A stretch of DNA of 64,000 nt from the NCBI GenBank assembly GCA_028386065.3, contig JAKUCV010002077.1, positions 4,112 through 68,111 on the forward strand. The letters run 5' to 3'. A program made the position numbers and the translations under genes. Positions 57,975-64,000 of the stretch are shown here, piece after piece (position 1 is the stretch's first letter; each line of letters starts with the position of its first letter). The stretch comes from Turnera subulata. Lineage: Eukaryota > Streptophyta > Magnoliopsida > Malpighiales > Passifloraceae. Below the pieces are notes generated by a model. The model was not told the origin of the DNA. It made no database searches and saw only the letters and a program-made list of their open reading frames with translations.

Positions 57975-59808
57975 TTAGGTTTTAGATACCCAAACTAATT
58001 TGGGTGCCTTGGGGTTAGGTTTGGTACCTTTCGGAACTCACACATACCTAACATTTTCATCTCTCTTTTTTAGCATGCAAGTTCTTATACCATGACCATT
58101 CCTTCGACAATAGTAACATGTAATACGTGGTGCATGATAATGTGTGTACATGTTCTTCCTAGATGAGTATTTGTAAGTGTTTCTTCTAAATTTGTATGGC
58201 TGCACTCTCATATTTGGTTTGTTAGCAACTAGAATTGATCTATATGACATCCTCATCTTATTTGGTTTGTTAGCAATCAAATTTGGTCTATGTGACATAC
58301 TCGATCTTGGACTAGTGGTTCTCACTAAATTATATGATTTATTAAAAACCTTATGTGAAGTGTCAGGTTTATATGGCACACTAGATTATGTCCTAACAAA
58401 TTGCACAGAATGATTTGGTTTGTTAAAAACCATATCTGTTGCACATATTCCTACTTTTTGCACCGAGTGCCTTTGTTGTCCTAACAACATGTTCAGATTA
58501 TTAGTTCCACCAGTAAATTTCTGAAGAGAAGATTTCAGGTCAGTAACTTTTTTCTCAAGAGCATCTTTTTCTTTTGTTAGCTCATTGCACATATCACTCT
58601 TACTAGCAAACCTCTTTTCAAGTTCATCATAAGCATTCTTTAGAGCAAATTTTTCACTTCTCAAATCTTCATAGATTTTCAATGCATCAGAGTTGGCAAG
58701 ATTAAGTTTTTCATAAGCATTCTTATGAGCTTCATCATCAAACTCAAGTAAGTCAATTTTTTTCTTATACTCTTTATTTTTCCTAACAACTTGCTTAGAT
58801 TTAATATACAACTCATCAAATGCTTCTAGTAATTCATCAAGATTAAAGTCAGTAGAATCAGTTACCTCAGACTCTTCATGTGCCATGAAGTATAGATTTT
58901 TCTCTTTCTCCATGTCTGAGTCGTTGGAGGAATCTGAATCATCCCAAGCGGCCATAGCTTTCTTTCCTCTGGTTTTTGAAAAACCAGATCTTCCCTTCTT
59001 TTAGTGAGGACATTCAGATTTGAAAACCTGGTCGATTTCTTAGGCTCATCAGCTCTTGCATCCTTAAAAGTCCTTTCTTTGAGCTCCTTCTTCATTTTAA
59101 GATACCTCGCAAATTTTCTGGAAAGAAGAGCCACATCATAATCGCTTTCATCACCATCATTTGGTTCCTGCACATTCAAACTGACATCTTTCCTCTTCGG
59201 ATCCACAATCTTACCACCATGACAGATCAGCTTGCCTATCAACTCATCATACAAGAGTAAATTCAAGTTTTGATCTTCTTCAATGGCCCTCACTTTAGGT
59301 TCCCAATCCATGGGAAGTGATCTCAAAATCTTTGCAACCTTTTCTCTATGAGTCATCACCTTTCCAAGTGCTGTAAGATTGTCACACAGTATGGTAAAGC
59401 GAGGGTCCGTCACTTGGATGGTTTCGCCTGTAATCATTTGAAATAGCTCATACTCTCTCATAAGATGGTTGAGCCTCGATTCCTTAACCTGGTTTGTGCC
59501 TTCATGAGTGATGCACAATAACCTCCAGATTTTATGAGTAGTTTTACAAGATCTGACCCTTTGAAACTCACTCTACTGATTCCACACAATAGAGAAGTTT
59601 TGGCTTGAGCATCAAGCTTTGCTCTCCTTATTTCATCATCAGTCTAGAATTGCATATCCATTGTAAGTCTGTTGTAGGGATTTTTCACAGTATACCACAT
59701 TTCAATATCCTTTCCTTCAATGAAGATCTTCATCCGAAACTTCCAATAATCAAAGCTTGCCCAATCAAAGTATGGTGCCTTGTTGACACTTGTATCCTCA
59801 AAAGCTAT
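57975..59808 (-). pseudogene. Sirevirus-like gag, start lost and frameshifted
   Basis: Aligned with the gag at 51653, the start is ATA at 59806-59808 in place of ATG. FDYWKFRMKIFIEG is readable, then a stop after MDMQF. Open stretches follow: 58862-59518 (REYELFQMITGE, YDELIGKLICHG), 58386-58955 (AAWDDSDSSNDSD and a ~110-residue coiled coil) and 58038-58379 with a complete knuckle CYYCRRNGHGIRTC. The first zinc knuckle is disrupted by the frameshift near 58990. A TGA replaces Trp near 58035 before the PKLVWVSKT end. Confidence 0.9.
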
Positions 59809-59850
59809 GATCTTTGTCTCTGGATTTTACTCCTTTGAACTGAGAATGCA

Positions 59851-59862
59851 GCTCCGCTACCA
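59851..59862 (-). promoter_or_regulatory. Primer binding site, minus-strand Sirevirus-like element
   Basis: The minus strand reads TGGTAGCGGAGC, two bases inside the LTR at 59865. It is the same variant site as in four other elements here. Confidence 0.8.
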
Positions 59863-59864
59863 AT

Positions 59865-60906
59865 TGTTGGCCCAAAAGTGCCTAAGAGAGAAGGGGTGAA
59901 TTAAGCTTTGAACTTTTTCGGACAGTGGAGATTTGGTTTTTGTGATACCAAATCCGGGTAACACTTAATGAGTGTTTTGAAGCACGAAACTAAGTAAGGA
60001 GAGAAGAACAGAGTGAACACAAGAGATTTAGAGTGGTTCCCCCTCACCAGGTACTCCACTACCTAAAGGTTCCTTCCTTTAGGATTTCAAACACTCACTA
60101 TGCTTAGGTTTTTGCGGGTTCAACCTTAACTTTTACAAACACAAACTTTTCTAGGCTAAGCTGAAACCTTTACAAGCTTTTCATAGGCTAAGCTCTAATC
60201 TACCCTCAAATCTAATCTTAGACTTGAGTACCCAACCAATCTAAACCAAGACTTGCTTATAAACTACCTTTTGAATGTGTTTGGCAATGTAAGCAAAAAA
60301 AAACAAATCTTTATATCCAAATAAGCACAAGTATAAACTCAGATTTTACACAATAGCTGGGATGCCTTTCCAGAGGATTAATGGATCCTCTTTATAGAAT
60401 TTGAGTTGGGTGAAGTAGCTACAACGGCTCTTTGAACTCCTAGTTGACTTCAGTTCATTATTGCTCCAAATTAGGACCATTGCCCCATGTCAACTTCTTG
60501 GTTGCAAACTATTACCATAAATGGAAAGTTTGGACCACCTTCAAAAGTTGAGTAGGAGTTAGGTGATAAAGTCATATGCACTTCCATAAAGTCTTCCCTC
60601 TTACTTGTTCACCAATTCAGGCCGTTGGAAGTGGGATTTAAGTGCTTGGAGGACCACACGAAACTTGCTGGAAAGGTTGAAAGTGACAGCTCGTAGATAT
60701 GGTTGCTACAAAAACCATCTGGCGTATTTTTTAGATATGGTTGATCAGAAACCATATTTCCTCCTACAAGCTAAAATCAACACAAGGCAAAAACTCAAAG
60801 CACACTTGTAATTTGTTAATCATCAAAATCAATTATTCACCATGAATAAACATGGTTAAATCACATTTTATCATTAAGAGGTGATTAGCTCAAGTTTAGG
60901 CCAACA
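59865..60906 (-). repeat. Sirevirus-like 5' LTR, minus strand
   Basis: 1042 bp, TGTTGGCCC to TAGGCCAACA, with intact inverted ends. The TATA-like CTATAAAG is on the minus strand near 60390. It is inserted beside the gag relic that follows. Confidence 0.88.
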
Positions 60907-61455
60907 CAAAAGATGGTTAATCTCCCAAAAGCTTGTTATAAGTGTATGCATCTGAGGTTGAAAGATTTTAAATCTGTGCATGAATATAATTTAGTTATGT
61001 TTTGAATAAGCTCTCAGATAAAATTGTGTGGAGAAAATATTACTGATGTTGATATGTTAGAAAAAAAATTACTTTTCATACATCAAATGTGCTCCTGCCA
61101 TAGCAATACCGTGAAAAATGTTTCACGAAATTTTCGAATTTAATTTCATGCCTCCTTATGGCTGAACAAAATAACAAGCTATTAAAAAAAAAATCGTGAA
61201 TCCAGTCCAACTGGCTTTGCTCCATTCACTAAAACGAATGCGACAGTATAATGATAATGAATACGCCATTGGGCACGAACATGGAGTATAGCAAAGCATT
61301 TGGTAAAACTTTATCAAGTGTCTCTGAAGGGAAATCTAAGATTGTTGAAACCAATTTTATTTAAGATGATAACCATGGTGCCAACTTCCAGATGGATTTA
61401 TTTCTAGATGTTGTTATTTTTCTTGCTTACCCTGAAGGTGCAGGTGAATATATAT
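60907..61455 (+). pseudogene. Retroelement gag relic (LKDFKSVHEYN family)
   Basis: Readable pieces: HLRLKDFKSVHEYNLV, ISSQIKLCGENITDVDMLEK, then after a frameshift YREKCFTKFSNLISCLLMAE and QNNKLL, then in another frame ESSPTGFAPF, and near 61345 VETNFI followed by a stop and YPEGAG. These follow, in order, a plant retroelement Gag family I recognise from its LKDFKSV-EYN and LCGE-ITDADMLEKTF words. The zinc knuckle expected before VETNF is absent, so an internal deletion is likely. Several stops show it is old. Confidence 0.7.
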
Positions 61456-61625
61456 TTATATGATAAAATTGCAAAATAATTTTTTTATTATTTTTATGTT
61501 TAGCTTTATTATATTATCATATGTTATAATTTATTTCATTTAATTTATTTTATCTTTTACCTTTAGATATTTTTATTTTGCAATATCCTATATCTATTAT
61601 ATATTTTTTAATGTGAATATTAAAC
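61456..61625. other. AT-rich spacer
   Basis: Short, very AT-rich and without features, between the gag relic and the LTR at 61626. Confidence 0.5.
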
Positions 61626-62304
61626 TGTTGGCCTAAACATGGGCTAATCACCTCTTAAGCTTAATTAATGAAACTAACCATGTTTAGTGATGGTTTGGAA
61701 TTAATTTGATGATTAACAAACTGCTCGAAAAGAATGCATGGTATATGTCTTGTGTTGATTAAGTTTGCAAGGAGGAATTATGGTTTCTCATAAACCATAT
61801 CTCAGAAACACGACAGATGATTTTTGTTGCAACCATATCTGCGAGCTGTCACTATCAAACTTTCCAGCAACTTGTGTGTGGTCCTCCAGGCATTTAAATC
61901 CCACTTCCAACGTCCAGAATTGGTGAACAAGTAAGAGAAAAGGTTCAAAAATGTGCAGCAAATATTCTCTTTCATCTACCATGAAGATGGTCTCCTTGGT
62001 GGTCCAAACTTGCCGAAAAAAGAAACACTTTGCAACCAATGAGATGCAACTTGCTAAGTGGTCCTCACACATATTTTTGGCGTTCAAGATTAAAGAGCAA
62101 GTAAGAGAGATGTTCAAGGAGATGTTATCTCTCAAAGATGGTGGTCCAAACTTTCCACAAGTAGCAATACTTTTTGACCAAGGAGTTGACATAAAGAAGT
62201 GGTCCCAACTTGGAGTAATTGTGAAGTCAAGTCAACTTGGAGATTCAAGGAGCCGTTAGAAGACTTCTCCCCAAAGGCTCAGAAGTATATAAGAGGACTC
62301 ACAA

Positions 62305-62321
62305 CACTTTTGAAAGTTGTT
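62305..62321. repeat. SINE target site duplication, left
   Basis: CACTTTTGAAAGTTGTT here and again at 62505-62521, a 17-base direct repeat of the kind made by LINE machinery. Confidence 0.85.
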
Positions 62322-62504
62322 TTTATTTTATACTAGAAGAGTATCCTCATCGACACGAGACTAATCTCTCCCGGGCTTCGATCGGCACCTCTTAAGGTGG
62401 GCACTACCAACTATGCATGCTCCATTCACATCACAAGGACTTGAACCCTGGTTGATTCTTAAGGGACCCCAGCCCTTCTGCATTGGGACCAACACAAGTT
62501 GGTT
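62322..62504 (-). mobile_element. tRNA-derived SINE
   Basis: 183 bp between 17-base direct repeats. On the minus strand it has a pol III box B (GGTTCAAGTCC at 62437-62447) about 60 bases from its 5' end. A GGGCTGGGGT stretch could be box A, and the 3' end is A-rich (AGTATAAAATAAAA). The family is not identified. Confidence 0.72.
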
Positions 62505-62521
62505 CACTTTTGAAAGTTGTT
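62505..62521. repeat. SINE target site duplication, right
   Basis: Partner of 62305-62321. Confidence 0.85.
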
Positions 62522-63150
62522 CTAGCCACTTTGAAAGGTTCTATGCTTTGAAGATATGGTTTTTGCTGGAACCATACCTCTGAAAGATTCTATATTTCAA
62601 ATTGAGCTTACCTTGTGAGAATCCATTGAGCTTACCCTGTGAGAATCTTTTGTGCTAAACCCTTTATAAATACCTCTTGAGTGAGTCACTCTTGAGCTTA
62701 TCTTGTTGAGGTGATTATGAGCAAGACTTGGATTAGTTTTGCTTGGTACTCAAAGCTAGGATTAGTTTTGCTTGGTACTCAAAGCTAGGATTAGTTTTGA
62801 GGGTAGGTTAGAGCTGAGCCTATGAAAAGCTTGAGTGTAGGTTAGAGTTGATCCTGTGAAAAGCTTAAGTTAGAGCTGATCCTGTAAAAGCTTGTAAAGG
62901 TTAAGGTTGAACCCGTAAAAGCCTAAACATAGTGAGTTTTTGAAATCCTAAAGGAAGGAACCTTTAGGTAGTGGAGTACCTAACGAGGGGGAACCACTCT
63001 AAATCTCTTGTGTTAGCTCTTCTTCCCTTTCTTATCCTCAAACTTGTTTCAAATCACACACTCACTCTCCCAGAATCTAGTTTCACCAAAACCAGATCTT
63101 CCCCAGATTCTGATTTCACAAAAACCAGATCGTCCTAAACTTGAAAATTT

Positions 63151-63579
63151 GTTGAGTTTTAAGGATATTTGTTTAAACGAATATCATATTGAGACAATGA
63201 ATGAAAGAGATGTCGAATATTTCTATATTACAAAAATTACCACCAGGTAATAAATAAGTTATGCAAAAATTACATGTACTATCCTCTGGATTGTACTATA
63301 CATATATTTGAATTATTAAAATTTATCATGTCTAACCAGAAGCTGGACCAGCCTAAAGCTAGCTAATGAGTTAAACAAAAAAAAAAAGAATAATTGGCTT
63401 GACCGGTTGGCCATTCTGAGTCAATAATGATGCACATAATTATTTTAAAAAAAAATTTGGTCATTCATTAAAAAACCAAAAGTTTTTCAATCCAATGAAT
63501 TTTCATCTGCTTGCACACAAGGAAAATTAATTATTTGGTCATTCATATGATAAGGTTGGTTTAGAATTACCTGCATTTA
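63151..63579. other. AT-rich noncoding DNA
   Basis: No gene or known element is seen. Short open frames have no motif. Confidence 0.5.
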
Positions 63580-64000
63580 TGTAACAGCCGTTCGCTAAAA
63601 TTTGTTTTTACCATATCTGAATTTACCATCGGTAAATATTTAATCCCTACACCTAACCTCCACCATTTATCTTCCACAATTCCATTTGTCTTAATTTTAA
63701 TATCATCTTCCTTTACATAACATCTCTTTGATTTTATCTTTTAAAATTAATCATACTTATTTGTTTGTATCATCCCATTCCAACTATAAATGCCCTTTTA
63801 TTTCTTCACATTTTTATACTTACATCCCACCATAAACTTCACCTCTCTTATCATTCCTAAACACACACCTCTCCTCTCATTAGAAGTCAAATCCAACTAA
63901 TAAGTAGCATACATATCTATGAACTATATTAAAAATCCGTATGTCATTATTACTGATCAAAATCCAACAATTCCAATATGCAAAATTTAAACTATTTATG
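63580..64000 (+). mobile_element. Probable start of a gypsy-like LTR, runs off the window
   Basis: TGTAACAGCCGTTCGCTAAA, then TTTTTACC and GGTAAATA, resembles the 5' end of the LTRs of the three large elements (TGTAACAGCCCGGGTAAAAA in sense for the second). Only about 420 bases are visible and no second LTR can be checked. Confidence 0.4.

Larger units (their letters stand above)
55133..60906 (-). mobile_element. Sirevirus-like copia element, minus strand, 3' truncated
   Basis: Order on the minus strand: 5' LTR (59865-60906), primer site, gag, protease, integrase, reverse transcriptase, and RNase H cut off at 55133. The 3' LTR and polypurine tract are missing. Every domain has lesions except most of reverse transcriptase. 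It is related to, but clearly diverged from, the element at 50609-53868. Confidence 0.9.
61626..63150 (+). mobile_element. Sirevirus-like LTR, solo and 3' truncated, with SINE inside
   Basis: Begins TGTTGGCCTAAACATGGGC and matches the LTR at 59865-60906 in inverted orientation. Examples are CTAATCACCTCTTAA at the start and GGGGGAACCACTCTAAATC near 62978. A TATA-like TATATAAG is at 62286. The match fades at about 63150, before the expected GGGCCAACA end. A SINE interrupts it at 62322-62504, and a short stretch near 62710-62800 is duplicated. Confidence 0.75.

Noticed and set aside
1..64000. CRISPR array, bacterial operon, phage or other prokaryotic system
   Set aside because: The repeats are palindromic words inside plant retroelements, spacing is irregular, and every recognisable protein is a plant transposable element protein.

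Overview
The window is nuclear DNA of a flowering plant and consists almost entirely of transposable elements. Plant signs are Ty1/copia elements with typical plant gag, integrase and reverse transcriptase motifs, long LTRs of the TGTAAC...TTTCA type, small Helitrons ending in a hairpin plus CTAG, a tRNA-derived SINE, a Cassandra-like 5S-derived LTR, and very AT-rich spacers with fold-back elements. I found no intact host gene, no tRNA or rRNA gene and no microbial system.

Layout. 1-1942: old AT-rich DNA with a degenerate palindrome array and a gag-like scrap. 1943-2897: LTR fragment of a Ty3/gypsy-like family starting TGTGAACACCC. 2898-11316: complete but mutated Ty1/copia element on the minus strand, with 1.5 kb LTRs and a CTCCC target duplication. 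11322-18028: AT-rich DNA with two fold-back elements, a LINE 3' end and a 420 bp tandem duplication. 18030-29661: a tandemly duplicated ~0.6 kb segment, each copy holding a 267-268 bp Helitron. The first Helitron is split by a 10.4 kb LTR element (18294-28699) with 5 kb LTRs and only 386 bp between them.

30737-30958: Cassandra-like piece carrying 5S RNA promoter boxes. 31570-43520: a second large non-autonomous LTR element, inserted in an older LTR; its right LTR carries a 3.06 kb solo LTR. Its 2.7 kb interior has plus-strand (antisense) ORFs, one with a TATA box and Kozak start and one resembling the start of a LINE endonuclease. 43620-48604: a third related element, truncated. 49194-50608: LTR fragment split by a double fold-back transposon. 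50609-60906: two Sirevirus-like copia elements in opposite orientation, each cut short, joined around another gypsy-type LTR fragment. 60907-64000: a gag relic, a 3'-truncated Sirevirus-like LTR with a SINE in it, and the probable start of another LTR.

No element is coding-competent: each has stops, frameshifts, lost catalytic residues or deleted domains. Target duplications and nesting give a partial order of insertion. The best candidates for something little described are the antisense ORFs in 31570-43520, the three arrays of short palindromes, the 5 kb-LTR element with almost no interior, and the element at 49223-50124 whose terminal inverted repeats are each a hairpin.
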